A stretch of 64,000 nt of DNA from positions 558,001-622,000 of the forward strand of contig JAJLTO010000002.1 in NCBI GenBank assembly GCA_030568195.1, given 5' to 3'. Positions 50,246 to 60,425 of this stretch are shown here, piece after piece. Below the pieces are notes generated by a model. The model was not told where the DNA came from and did not search any database. It saw nothing but the letters and a program-made list of their open reading frames with translations. This DNA is from Dipodascopsis uninucleata var. uninucleata. Lineage: Eukaryota > Ascomycota > Lipomycetes > Lipomycetales > Lipomycetaceae. The number at the start of each line of letters is the position of its first letter. Within the stretch, counting starts at the first letter, position 1. Both the position numbers and the translations under genes were made by a program.

Positions 50246-51123
50246 CTATGGATCTCGTTTCGGCCGATTTTTGTCCTCGCGAGAAAAGTCATGAGCCCTC
50301 CTATGACTTCTACCTGAATGTGAACTTTTAGTCCTGCAGTCATTATCAGAACTCTTCAATGAAGAATGGTCACTTCTAGCATCTCTCCTATTGTCAGAAT
50401 GTTCATGTCTTCGGTAACACTGGCTGCGCTGGTGATAGTGATGTAGATTATGCCGACGATCGTCGCCTTCTTGCTCAGCAGACGATTCTACTTTAGAATC
50501 TCTCTGCAGTCTCTCTCGATTGAGGTCCGGTAAATCGATAGAGCCATCTCTGTTATCGCTCTCTATCGAATGACTTTTACCTTCATTATTACTAGAATCT
50601 ACATTCACTTTATGATACTTATGATAGCCACTGGTGTTTAATTCATCTTCATGTCGTCTCTTCCTTTCTCTAGATATTTGGAAGTCTGCCCTTGTAGGAC
50701 CAATCTTGACTTTACTTCTGGGCCTTTCTTCTCTTTTAGGCCTTACTTCATGCCTTGTACTTGATGAGGTAGCTTCATCCAGTTGCCGTAACCTATTTGA
50801 TGACTTCTTCTCCTCCTGGAGACGGAGAGCATTATTGTGCGAATCAGCACTCTTAACTATTCTGGTAAGAAAATTTGTGTTTGGCTTTAAATTGCTAGGG
50901 TTGTTTCTAAATCAAATGTTAATAATTTTCTAATACATTCTAATGCTCACTTTTGTGATACGTACCTTGAGGAAAGAAAAGACAGAAGACTAGAAGGCTT
51001 GTACATCGGTTTCGCTCGCCTCGACTCATCTAAAAGACGGTTCATCTGGCGTATTTCTTCCTCATCGTCATCCCCAAACATTGTGGAAAGGTTAGATTTG
51101 CCACTTTCTTTATGACTACCCAT
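50246..51123 (-). CDS. Charged Arg/Ser/His-rich nuclear protein, family not recognised
   Basis: Two exons, 51123-50966 and 50906-50246, give 272 residues; the ATG at 51123 is the first in frame. The N-terminal half holds short blocks that look conserved rather than random: MFGDDDEEEIRQMNRLLDE, PSSLLSFLSSR and NTNFLTRIVKSADSHNNALR. The C-terminal half is a low-complexity run of Arg, Asp, Ser and His (RRHEHSDNRRDARSDHSS and similar), as in splicing-associated proteins. The splice join keeps the frame and links SSR to NNPSNLKPN. I do not recognise the family. A role in pre-mRNA processing is a guess from composition. The gene is divergent from the chitinase, with 304 bases between starts. Confidence 0.6.
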
Positions 51124-51427
51124 ATCCACGCTGATCCTGGGCTACCATCAGCCGTTCATCGTCTATTATAGGCTCCTTGGACGAATTATTATATTATAAT
51201 GATGCTTAAATGAAGTTTTTTCATACTGTTATATTATACCACAATATATGTTTAAGGCAAATTAACCTAAACCTTGGAATGCCTCACGTGATGCGGCTCA
51301 GGGGGGGCTGTTTTAAAGCTGCCTTCCTACTTTATAGTACAGCACAGTAGACTTCGTGATAAATACACGGCTAGAGAACGACGGCAACAGCTACGAGATC
51401 GAATACAGAATTTTCATTATTAATAAA
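51124..51427. other. divergent promoter, charged protein/chitinase
   Basis: 304 bases with the palindrome TCACGTGA at 51284-51291, a run of seven G from 51301, and a TTTATAG near 51331. No ORF or RNA gene. Confidence 0.5.
51284..51291. promoter_or_regulatory. TCACGTGA palindrome, Cbf1/bHLH-like site
   Basis: Eight-base palindrome 137 bases before the chitinase ATG and about 160 bases before the divergent gene. The sequence fits a Cbf1-type site; binding is not shown. Confidence 0.4.
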
Positions 51428-52399
51428 ATGATAAGCGGTAATCATGTGGGCACTGGTTCAGATATTTCTGTGGGCTACTATGCATCTTGGAGTCAGTACG
51501 GACGTAAGTTTACTCCGGATATGATACCTCCAATTTCCCACGTCATTTACGCATTTGCAGATTATCAGGTCAAAAAAGGAATCATTTGGACAGATAATAA
51601 TTCCCCTGATCACTTGAAAGATCTCGTAGCCAGGCGCGATTGCGAAAGGAATGCAGGCAGGCGGTCGTACTGTACGTTGGCTATCGGCGGATGGAACTCC
51701 AATGCTTTCAACAATGCGAAGCAAGATCCTCAGGGATTTGCGATCTCACTCGCGAGCGTCGTGGCAGAGTACCGCCTGGATGGTGTGGATCTAGATTGGG
51801 AATATCCAAATCCAGAGGACAGAGGACTGGTTATAGCAATAGTATCGATGGTTCGTGCACATATTCCTCGGCCACTCATCCTCTCAGTGGCTATGCCTGC
51901 ACCTGCTGATCGCATGTCCTGCTTTGCTCTGGAATCAATAGATTCCTATGTGGACTATTATAATTTAATGACGTACGACTTTGCTGGTCCATGGTCACCT
52001 AAAACTGATCATGCGTCCCCTATGACTGGTGCCGTCACCGCTATCAACAATCTATTAAGATGCGTGCCTCCTCACAAGATTGTTCTAGGAATTCCTCTAT
52101 ATGGTAGAGCCTTCAGCGGTACTGACGGTTTTGGACACCAGTACGTTTCTGCCTCTGATCCTGGTAACTACGGAGATCCAGGATGCTTTGACCTCAATGA
52201 TCTCCCCAGACCTGGTGTCGCGGTGCAATATGACCGGCGTGCGGGAGCTCCTTTCTCTTATGATCCGATGAACAGACTCTTCGTTTCTCACGAGACCCGC
52301 GACTCTATAACCCAAAAGCGAAATTATGCACGATCTCATGGTCTGGCAGGTCTTATGTACTGGCATATTGCTCAGGGAGCAAGCTATATGCAATTTTAG
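51428..52399 (+). CDS. GH18 chitinase, single-domain, no signal peptide
   Basis: 323 residues from the ATG at 51428; upstream in-frame codons have no earlier ATG. The barrel opens SVGYYASWSQYG, has the catalytic motif DGVDLDWEYP (DxxDxDxE, acid Glu in place), YYNLMTYDF for the substrate-positioning Tyr and Asp, and ends AGLMYWHIAQG with the floor Trp. There is no signal peptide and no chitin-binding or Ser/Thr-rich domain, so it may act inside the cell or leave by another route. A TIM barrel alone is near minimum length. GH18 enzymes release oligomers from chitin with substrate-assisted catalysis. Composition is a little GC-richer than neighbours. A missed secretory exon upstream is possible but none was found in the 304-base gap. 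Confidence 0.87.
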   Translation: MISGNHVGTGSDISVGYYASWSQYGRKFTPDMIPPISHVIYAFADYQVKKGIIWTDNNSPDHLKDLVARRDCERNAGRRSYCTLAIGGWNSNAFNNAKQDPQGFAISLASVVAEYRLDGVDLDWEYPNPEDRGLVIAIVSMVRAHIPRPLILSVAMPAPADRMSCFALESIDSYVDYYNLMTYDFAGPWSPKTDHASPMTGAVTAINNLLRCVPPHKIVLGIPLYGRAFSGTDGFGHQYVSASDPGNYGDPGCFDLNDLPRPGVAVQYDRRAGAPFSYDPMNRLFVSHETRDSITQKRNYARSHGLAGLMYWHIAQGASYMQF

Positions 52400-52454
52400 G
52401 TCTGTACCCTATTATCTCTGTTCTCTATGTCAAAAAGTAAATATGCACATAAAT

Positions 52455-52466
52455 TATCACGTGATA
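52455..52466. promoter_or_regulatory. 12-bp palindrome TATCACGTGATA upstream of MTG2
   Basis: Perfect palindrome centred on CACGTG, 110 bases before the MTG2 ATG and 56 bases after the chitinase stop. It resembles a Cbf1 site; function is inferred. Confidence 0.45.
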
Positions 52467-52575
52467 TATGTAAAATTTCCATTTCTGCGACATGTAAGTC
52501 AGCCATGACAATTCTATTCATTCCATCATCCATCGGTTTTTATTTCGCTAGCCGAGATTTGGTAGATGGGTCGTT

Positions 52576-53928
52576 ATGTTAATATACTACGTTGAGCCTA
52601 TCGCGAACCATCTATCGCAATGTGGTCGGAAAACGATAGGAGAAAAGTCACTGAGTTTACCTAGAGCCATTCGAACGGCTATAGGGAGAGATGTTCTCAG
52701 TAGGCAAAATTATATCCAGGCGCGCTTTGTTGCCAACAGAACTAGTTGGCAGAACCGTGCAAAAGCTGATTCAAATTTTATAGATGTTATGCATGTGAAA
52801 ATAAGCTCTGGAAAAGGCGGAAATGGTTGTGTCTCGTTTTTGCGAGAACAGAACAGGTCGAAAGGTGCTCCTGATGGCGGAGATGGTGGCCGCGGTGGAT
52901 CAGTTTATGTTCAGGCTGTAGAAGGCGAAAGATCATTGCATAAGTTACGACGTACAATTGTTGCAGAGGATGGCCGCGCTGGTCAATCCGCACAGATGAA
53001 TGGTCGAGATGGTAACGATGTTATCATAAAAGTTCCAGTGGGTACTAATGTGTCAGTGGCTGAAGGAGAAACTTTGGAGCGCGAAAATCACTATCCAGGT
53101 CTTGGATGGGTGCACATGAGCGGTTTTAGAGAATATAATCTAGAAAGAGATTTTTTCCAAGAACTAATGCGGCTTAAAGAGGAAGAGGACCATGTACAGG
53201 ATAGCACAGAGAAGATGGAAGATCGATTGCCAGACGATGGAATAGATCTAACAGTTGCTGGACCGCCTGTTCTTCTACTCAAAGGTGGCAGAGGAGGGCA
53301 AGGTAACATGCACTTCCATACTCCAAATATTCGAAATCCTCGTTTTGCAACTGTGGGACGAGCAGGTATTACTGCAAGATTCAAGTTTGAGCTTAAACTT
53401 CTCGCAGACATTGGGCTCGTTGGTTTGCCAAATGCAGGTAAATCAACTTTATTAAGAGCCATATCAAGAGCTCGTCCACGAGTTGGACACTGGGAATTTA
53501 CCACTTTGACACCTTCGGTCGGTACCGTTCAACTCGATCCAGCTATCTCTGATACTTCCTTTACAGTAGCTGATATCCCTGGTATAATTGATGGTGCCTC
53601 CTCAAATAAAGGAATGGGCTTAGATTTCTTACGACACATCGAACGTGCAGGAGCACTTGTTTTTGTGATTGCACTTGATAGATCAGACCCTATTGCAGAT
53701 TTGAAAGTCTTGTTCGATGAAGTCGGCCATCGTTTGCGTGATAAGCGAGTTTTGGTTATTGGGTCCAAAGCAGATGTTCCGAACTCCGAAAAGCGTTATC
53801 GTGATCTTGCACAGTTCGCAGACTTAAGAGGATTTTCAATTGTTCCTGTCTCAGCTATACACGTTGACCATGATATTCAAGGGGTTATTCATGCAATGGG
53901 TAGAATAGCAGGTGTTTTAAATTACTAG
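52576..53928 (+). CDS. MTG2: Mitochondrial Obg-family ribosome assembly GTPase Mtg2
   Basis: A single exon of 450 residues. The first 60 residues are basic with few acids, as in a mitochondrial presequence. The Obg domain follows (about 68-277) with KISSGKGGNGCVSF, GGDGGRGG and LLKGGRGGQGN glycine-rich segments. The G domain has P-loop GLPNAGKST at 283-291, DIPGI for G3 and an SKAD for G4. Mtg2 matures the mitochondrial large ribosomal subunit at the inner membrane. An acidic insert of about 60 residues (MRLKEEEDHVQD region, near 190-235) interrupts the Obg fold. The bacterial C-terminal OCT domain is absent, as usual for this group. Confidence 0.93.
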   Translation: MLIYYVEPIANHLSQCGRKTIGEKSLSLPRAIRTAIGRDVLSRQNYIQARFVANRTSWQNRAKADSNFIDVMHVKISSGKGGNGCVSFLREQNRSKGAPDGGDGGRGGSVYVQAVEGERSLHKLRRTIVAEDGRAGQSAQMNGRDGNDVIIKVPVGTNVSVAEGETLERENHYPGLGWVHMSGFREYNLERDFFQELMRLKEEEDHVQDSTEKMEDRLPDDGIDLTVAGPPVLLLKGGRGGQGNMHFHTPNIRNPRFATVGRAGITARFKFELKLLADIGLVGLPNAGKSTLLRAISRARPRVGHWEFTTLTPSVGTVQLDPAISDTSFTVADIPGIIDGASSNKGMGLDFLRHIERAGALVFVIALDRSDPIADLKVLFDEVGHRLRDKRVLVIGSKADVPNSEKRYRDLAQFADLRGFSIVPVSAIHVDHDIQGVIHAMGRIAGVLNY

Positions 53929-54180
53929 TGAATGAAATCTATAAAATGGCTTCTGCATTGTACATATACGTATCAAATATTTGTATATTAAAGACTCTCT
54001 TGGTGGTGCAGGTAATAAACAGATCATATTTCTCTAAATTTGCTTTCGCTATTTTTCAAAACAGAGAACTAGAATCATTATCTTAATTTTTATCTTTAAA
54101 ACAAGTCGGATTAAAGAAGCTGTATAAATACATAAAATACTTTTGCTTTAGCCGTTTCAACTCTTTACACCTTTCCTCCC

Positions 54181-54996
54181 TTACAAACAAATTCGATACG
54201 ATGCATATCTTCCTGATGTCTCTGACCGACGAATGATTTTGACTACCATACCACGCTTAAGACCGAGGTATCTGGCCACAGGATCTTCACGTTGGATTCG
54301 AGGAAGCTGGCTCTCTTTAAGTCTGTACTTTTCAAGAAGCAAGCGCTTTTCCTCAGACGATAGACGAATGTGTTTAGGAACTAGTTCATGATGAGTAATG
54401 TTTACTAGCAAGTCCGATTCCTGGAATGTTTCGATAGTCGCAGGAGACACAGTAGGTAACATTTTGTTTGCTGATGGCGTGATAGAAGTCTGATAGATAA
54501 AAATTCCACTGGTAAATGACTTATCTATAATGTGGATACAGAATGCTCTCATAGTTTTGATCCCGACAGAGGCCTCATCGCAAAATTCTACCCACATGCT
54601 GCCCAGCTCTGGATACTTTTCCTGGGCTTCTGCCGTTGGAGTAGTCTGGAAGCACATAAGCTTGCGCCTAATAGATAATACGGTCAGCAGATAGCTAATT
54701 GAACATGTTACCACGATGAAACACTTACTGAGGTTGGCCCATTGAATCACACATTCTTGACCTGAACGTGTCTAAACTCATATCAATATCATCCTGGCTC
54801 ACTTCGTATCCCTGTTTCCAATAATAAACTATTAGTTGATAACATTCTGTATTTCTAAATTTAAATAGCATTCTACTGAAATACTCCTTCGTTGGACCGT
54901 GCTGTCAGAAGTACTACTTACCCGATCTCTAACCATTTCCTTCACGGTTCTGAACGTTCGCCATAACCTTGATGCCTGTCGTTCTGCCTCATCCAT
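54181..54996 (-). CDS. RPB5: RNA polymerase I/II/III shared subunit Rpb5 (ABC27)
   Basis: Three exons (54996-54922, 54811-54729, 54667-54181) give 214 residues, very near the 210-215 of other Rpb5 proteins. The N-terminal jaw domain reads [19 protein letters not shown] then [18 protein letters not shown]. The C-terminal assembly domain is strongly conserved: [38 protein letters not shown] and [20 protein letters not shown], ending YRICL. It forms the lower jaw of all three nuclear polymerases. Introns fall at the 5' end as for many genes here. It is divergent from BFR1. Confidence 0.96.
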
Positions 54997-55580
54997 TATT
55001 GTCTATGTCACACTTGATCTATTTTTAAATTCTGTTGCGATATTGCTAACTATTTCACTATATTGATTACTACTGTATATTACTTAGTTGTCGATCTGTT
55101 CGATTCGACTTCCTCGACTTCTGTATATTGTTTTTAGCTAATACCTCTGAATCAATTATTTGTTAATAAAATTTCTCTTCATTAACTCTCAAATATATGT
55201 CATAGAGCGTTTGGTATTAGCACAGTCGGATGACCTCTGGGATCCGACTTGTATTGAAAAATAGAAATTTTCTATTAATTTTCCTGAGGAAAATAAAAAA
55301 TTCGCGAAACTCACCGCCGTGCTGAAATATACGCATCCATCGAGATGAAAAATCCAAAATTTTGCGTTTCCCTTTTTCTCTTTCTACATATCTAAAATCA
55401 AAAAATTTTCGACCAGTGGCTTCGTATAAAACGGATATCTGAAGCGACTCGGTTTTTACAAGAGAATATTTCAAATACACAGGTTGCTCAATTGAAATCC
55501 GTGAGAAGTCCTGGCATAGTCAGACGGACTTTTGTGCGTGTACTGTTTTCTTGTTCCAGTAAGGTATTAGACTTAAAACT
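54997..55580. other. divergent promoter region RPB5/BFR1
   Basis: 584 bases. It contains an A/T-tract AAAAAATTTTC near 55399, similar to the ribosome-biogenesis RRPE element, and a 7-bp hairpin ATTTTCC-TGA-GGAAAAT near 55277. A minus-strand frame at 55217-55480 is AT-biased and has no family resemblance, so it is not called. Confidence 0.45.
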
Positions 55581-57350
55581 ATGGCTGCAATCGTGACTGA
55601 AACTACAAAAACGGTGGCATCTAAGGCTCGACCTGTCAAGCCAGACCAAGCTGCTTTCGAAAGCCAGCTTGCAGAGCTCGAGAAAGAGCTTAAGGCCAAA
55701 AGCGAGAAGCAAGTAAGTCATTGAGCCTTCAATTGATGGAATAAGTGGCGTAGGGATGTGGTATTTTGAGAGATAGCTGGCCTTTTCTCCCCAGTTTTCA
55801 CTCTTTTTTTGCTTTATATCCAGCAAAGCAATCAGTTCATTAGCGTTTTGCATTTAAATAAGCTACATTCTCTCTTAAATTTTCACTTTTTACATCATTT
55901 AGTCATAATTTTTATTCTAATGTTGCTTTCTATAGGAGTACTACTATACTCAACTGAATCAGTTGAATCCCGACTCTGCTCAAAAGGAACGCCAACAGCA
56001 GCTCCGTACCGAATTGGCTCAAATTCGTGCCAAACAGAACGAAATCCGTTCCGCTAATCAAAAGGTTTTCGAGGAAATTAGAACTCTTGATGATGGAATC
56101 AAAAAGAAGGTAAGGTATCTCGTCATTGATGGATGGGAGGCTGGCTTGGCCGGTGGAGCAGAAATATCAATTAGCTTGTGTGCATTACGCTGACAGTCTT
56201 TATTTCTGACCTGATTTAGACCAAGGATATTCAGGCAGCTAAGTCAAAGCTCAATTTCAAGTCTGTTTCAGAACTCGATGCTTACATTAAGAAGCTTGAG
56301 ACGCAGGTCGATTCTGGCACATTGAAGCTTGTCGAAGAGAAGCGTATCCTTCAGGATATTACTTCCCTCAAGAAAGCACGTAAATCGTTTGGTAGCATCC
56401 GTGAGATTGAAAGCTCAATTGCAGAGTCTCGTGAAAAAGTTGCTGCTCTCAGAGCAAAAACTGAAGATAAAGAATTTAAGGAGCTCTCTGCCAAGTATCA
56501 AAAAATTCAGGGTGAACTCGATTCCATTCGTGGTGAGCTTGAAAAGATTCAGAAGAATCGAAGTGGTCTATTTGAACAGCGCAATGATGCTCGTAAGGCT
56601 CGCGAGGAGGCTTATGCTAGACTCCGCAAGTTCAAGAATGACTTCTATCAGCAAAAAAAGGAGTACGCTAAGTTTGAGCAAGAGGAGCGTCAGAAGAGAT
56701 GGGAGCGCCAAAGAGCTGAGCGCGAGGCCCAAGAGAAGGAGCGTCGTAAGCGTCGCGCTGAGAAGATGCTCGAAGATGCTTCTCAACCTGCCTTCGAGCG
56801 TGACATCTCTTCAGCTGAATCTCTTTTGCAGTATTTCGATCCTTCTACTAAACCTACTGCGGATGCCATTCAGATCTTGTCATCTCTTGCTGCTCAGCCA
56901 GGTCGCACTATTGATGCTCCTGAGGGTACTGCTGTCATCAAGAAAACTGAGGAAGACGTCTATTTCGTAGGAAAGAAGAACAAGAAAAAAGGTGCCAACA
57001 ACAACGCTGCTGAGAAAGAAAAGTTCACTCTTAATATCGAGATTGTCAATCAGCTCTCCAAGCTTTCCATTGGTGTTCCACTCAACAAAGATGAAGTTCC
57101 AGCCACTGTTAATAGCCTTAAGACCAAGATTGAATGGTTCAAGGATAATCAATCACGTGTTACTGAAGAAAATATCAAGAAGGCAACTGCGGAAATTAAG
57201 CGCTTGGAGGACGAGTCTGACGCTGCTGCCGCTGTTGCTGAGGCAAAGCGTAATAGCAAGCGTAACGGCAAGGATAAAACTGAAGTTACTGAGGAAGAGG
57301 AAGTTACTGTAGAGCCTAATGAAGATGCTACTGAGCTTGTTGCGGCCTAA
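55581..57350 (+). CDS. BFR1: Bfr1-like mRNP/nuclear segregation protein
   Basis: Exons 55581-55712, 55936-56109 and 56220-57350 give 478 residues, against about 470 for yeast Bfr1. It is almost wholly charged coiled coil: SQLAELEKELKAKSEKQ at the start, KLNFKSVSELDAYIKKLE, SLKKARKSFGSIREIE and EAREEAYARLRKFKNDFYQ-like segments are the family's conserved blocks. A glycine/lysine linker (VGKKNKKKGANNN) leads to a helical tail. Bfr1 binds polysomes and ER-bound mRNPs with Scp160 and affects ploidy and secretion. Codon use is strongly biased (GAG, AAG, GCT, CGT), in keeping with a highly expressed translation-linked protein. The first intron, 223 bases, is the longest resolved here. Confidence 0.9.
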
Positions 57351-58083
57351 ATTTAGGACTAGGTCCTAGAACAAACTCGCAGGAAGGGTTTTGTCAAGTT
57401 AGACCCACCTGGTTGTATAGCCACGAGTATTGCAGAGCAAATATGGTAGAACAATTCACCACAGTGTAAATGTGTATCCGTTTTATTTGTTTGAATGACT
57501 TTTTGCTAGACGCTACATTACGTGTTTTTTGGATTTTCTTTCATCTGTACACTGGTATCTCCTATCATACACTTCCTCTTTTTTCACTGTTTCTCTGATC
57601 TGTTTATTGACAGTTTGCAGTATTGTAGCCGTTCTGGTCATTACACTGTTTCTATCGTTTATTTATTTTTATTTGGTTTATTTGTTCGTATTTCAAGATT
57701 ATTCTAGACACTATTCTTGTGTATATGTTCCGGTTACTCGTTTGTATTAGATCAAGATCAAAATACCATCCTTTATTGCTCATTACGACGACTTAATGAA
57801 TACTTGTCATCCTTATTACTGGACTATTCTTTACTACTTGTAGCTTTTTTTGATTTCTTCAGATTCTAATTAGTTTTCCCGCCTTACAGAAATACTATCA
57901 GTTGATATTATTTTTTTAGGTCTCCTTTGGGTATAGAAAATGGCAAGCCAAGTATAATTTAGGGTAAACGCGTCGTCTAATATGCGAAATATTTCTCCCT
58001 TCCTCTGAATCACTAATATAAAACTATCAGGCAGGCTAGACCAGGTTCAAAGTGTCCAAAAAGATAGCATAGTTCCCGAATAG
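57351..58083. other. intergenic BFR1/CDC45
   Basis: 733 bases. The middle (about 57520-57720) is strongly T/C-rich. An ACGCGT box lies at 57968-57973, 111 bases before the CDC45 ATG (listed separately). No gene or repeat otherwise. Confidence 0.55.
57968..57973. promoter_or_regulatory. MCB box (ACGCGT) 111 bp upstream of CDC45
   Basis: Perfect palindrome in the context TAAACGCGTCGT. CDC45 is a classic G1/S gene, so MBF control is a natural reading; it is inferred from sequence alone. Confidence 0.55.
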
Positions 58084-60159
58084 ATGTTCGTGGTTCCGAC
58101 GTCGTACGCAGATGCGTTTGAAGACTTGCGAAGCTCTTCGCTATCGCATACAACCTGTCGACTGGTAGTCTTTGTCGCGTGTCTAGACGTTGACGCGCTT
58201 TGCGCGGCAAAGATTCTTGCTGGAATACTCAAGCGCGATTTGATTCCTCACCGAACGTGTCCAGTAACAGGCTATAGTGAGCTTAAGACTCGATTTCAGG
58301 AGCTTGAAGAAGATGTCGCAAATGTAGTATTAATAGGTTGTGGTGCTCTTATAGATCTTGCTGATCTCTTCGATGGAGCAGATGATGGTAATGACCGAGC
58401 CAACACTAATAGTAAAATAAATGAGAGCAGTCGACAAGCTAAAGAAAACAGCATGGCAAAACGAAGGATTTATGTGTTTGATAGCCATCGGCCATGGAAC
58501 CTTCATAATGTGTTTTTGTATGGGCATGTGGTATGTTTTGATGACGGCGATATTGAGGAAGGTCAATCGGATAAGCTCAGAGAGGCAGCTGAGGGTCTAA
58601 TAGAAGTTCAGAGTCTGTTGAGTGAAATTGGCTCTGATGACGGTGACGAGAGTGATGAGGTAGATGATGATGAAGGAGATAATGACAGCATAAGCACTGA
58701 TAGAGAAATAATAGATGACTTTAGCGATCAAGAAGATAATAGTTTAAGTCAACATAACAGTGACGCGGAAAGCGATGATGAAGGAAGGCAGTCAAGGCAA
58801 GCATCGCCACAATCGTCAGAAATCTCTTCTATAGGTTCTAAGCGAAAGGAGCCATCATCTCCACGAGATCCATCCAATGAAAGAAAGAGATCTGCAAAAG
58901 CGATGCGCAAAAACTATAAAGCAGTTATATCCACATATTATGGCCGCGGAACTACATACTCTACCCCAGTTGCTTCGCAAATGTACACCTTACTATCGTT
59001 ACTTGGAGATATTACTCCAAATGACCTATGGCTATCTATAGTAGGTACGACCGCTGCAGATAGCTATGCCCCTCAAATATATCGTCAAATATATCCGCTT
59101 CTTCGAGATGAAGTCGAACGCCTCAATCCTCCCGATCGGCCGACGCGATTCTCTGCTGATGATACAGCAATGACAATTCAGCATGACTATCGCCTCTTTT
59201 TATTACGACATTGGTCATTATATGAGTCTCTCGTACATTCACCATTCGTCTTTTCACGACTAAAACTATGGACTGACGATGGTCGTAAAGCTCTACACAA
59301 ATTTCTAGCCAAAATGGGTATATCACTTCAGCAAGCGAGAGAGCGTTGGACACATGTTGATATTTCTGTCAAGAGAGAGTTAAAGGACAGAATATCTACT
59401 ATTTCTAATGTTTTTAGCATCAATGGTATCATACGTATGGGTGTTGTGCGAAAATTTGGTTTCAGAGGTCAAGTAACAGCTGGTGATGCTGTCGAAGCTA
59501 TTCGAGCATTATTAGAGTGCGGTCAATCTACTTCATTGGGTAAAGAGAATATCGATCCTTCGCATAAAGCTCGTGGCAATCTTGATCTCAAAGATCTCAA
59601 AAACAGCACATGGGTCGATCGGTTCTGGACTGGTTGGGATGCTCTGGACAGCATTGATAAGTTATATCATGGACTTTCCCGAGCACAGTTCTTACAGCAA
59701 GCAGTTGTGAGAACTGGAACTGCTTTATTAGAGAAAAATCAGGTTCTAGTTCTTAGAATTTTCAGATTAGTAGTTTTGAAGGATGGTCCAGAACTAGAAC
59801 TCTTTCGAAATCCAGTTACGTTATCTCGTCTTGCAATATGGGTTAGTGAATGTGCAGCTGAACTTGACCAGAAGAATCTGCCTATAGTCATCGCAGCTCT
59901 CGATAAGGAACAGGATCTCTTCACAGTAGTGGGACTCCCTCCCCGCATTGTCAATTCATCTGACAAGGATGCTGAAGACGACGAAGCGGATGAAGAAGAG
60001 ACCACTGGACGAAATTCATTCGGCTTTGCCTTTCGAGATGTTGCTGCCAAAATCAATGCTACCATACAGATAGATAGTTTTGAAAGTGCAGTTGTCGAGG
60101 TCAGACGTGAAGATCTTGGTGGATTTTTGGAAGGTCTTACTGGTATTGGTATTGCATAA
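58084..60159 (+). CDS. CDC45: Cdc45, CMG replicative helicase subunit
   Basis: A single exon of 691 residues, close to yeast Cdc45 (650). The N-terminal inactive DHH-type phosphoesterase fold is recognisable in LVVFVACLDVDALCAAKIL, VVLIGCGALIDL and FDSHRPWNLHNVF. A long acidic loop (about 180-260, DDGDESDEVDDDEGD and more) is followed by a basic patch. The C-terminal part has YYGRGTTYSTPVASQMY, LWLSIVGTTAADSY and the tail with DSFESAVVEVRREDLGGFLEGL. Cdc45 joins Mcm2-7 and GINS to form the helicase at origins. Absence of introns in a 2-kb gene is unusual next to SMC3 and AFG1. Convergent with the acyl-CoA synthetase gene. Confidence 0.95.
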   Translation: MFVVPTSYADAFEDLRSSSLSHTTCRLVVFVACLDVDALCAAKILAGILKRDLIPHRTCPVTGYSELKTRFQELEEDVANVVLIGCGALIDLADLFDGADDGNDRANTNSKINESSRQAKENSMAKRRIYVFDSHRPWNLHNVFLYGHVVCFDDGDIEEGQSDKLREAAEGLIEVQSLLSEIGSDDGDESDEVDDDEGDNDSISTDREIIDDFSDQEDNSLSQHNSDAESDDEGRQSRQASPQSSEISSIGSKRKEPSSPRDPSNERKRSAKAMRKNYKAVISTYYGRGTTYSTPVASQMYTLLSLLGDITPNDLWLSIVGTTAADSYAPQIYRQIYPLLRDEVERLNPPDRPTRFSADDTAMTIQHDYRLFLLRHWSLYESLVHSPFVFSRLKLWTDDGRKALHKFLAKMGISLQQARERWTHVDISVKRELKDRISTISNVFSINGIIRMGVVRKFGFRGQVTAGDAVEAIRALLECGQSTSLGKENIDPSHKARGNLDLKDLKNSTWVDRFWTGWDALDSIDKLYHGLSRAQFLQQAVVRTGTALLEKNQVLVLRIFRLVVLKDGPELELFRNPVTLSRLAIWVSECAAELDQKNLPIVIAALDKEQDLFTVVGLPPRIVNSSDKDAEDDEADEEETTGRNSFGFAFRDVAAKINATIQIDSFESAVVEVRREDLGGFLEGLTGIGIA

Positions 60160-60425
60160 ATCTCTTAATAGTTGATTGTTTATTAATTTATTACGTTGTA
60201 CGGAAACGGAAAAGAAAGCAGTTGCATTTGTTCTATTCATTGAGAGGTTATTACACCATTAATGTCTTGCTTCTCAAACATCTGCTTTTCGAACTTCTGA
60301 TTCTATGTAATTTTTTTCCCTTTAGGTTTGACATTTACTCAATAGCATCGATGTCTTTTGTATGTGTAGGAAGACACTTGTAATATAGATATATATAGCA
60401 TATTAATTTAAAGAGTATTCTATAA

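Noticed and set aside
55217-55480. 87-codon minus-strand frame between RPB5 and BFR1
   Set aside because: AT-biased composition (Phe, Lys, Arg), no ATG of note and no family features; better explained as promoter and leader DNA.
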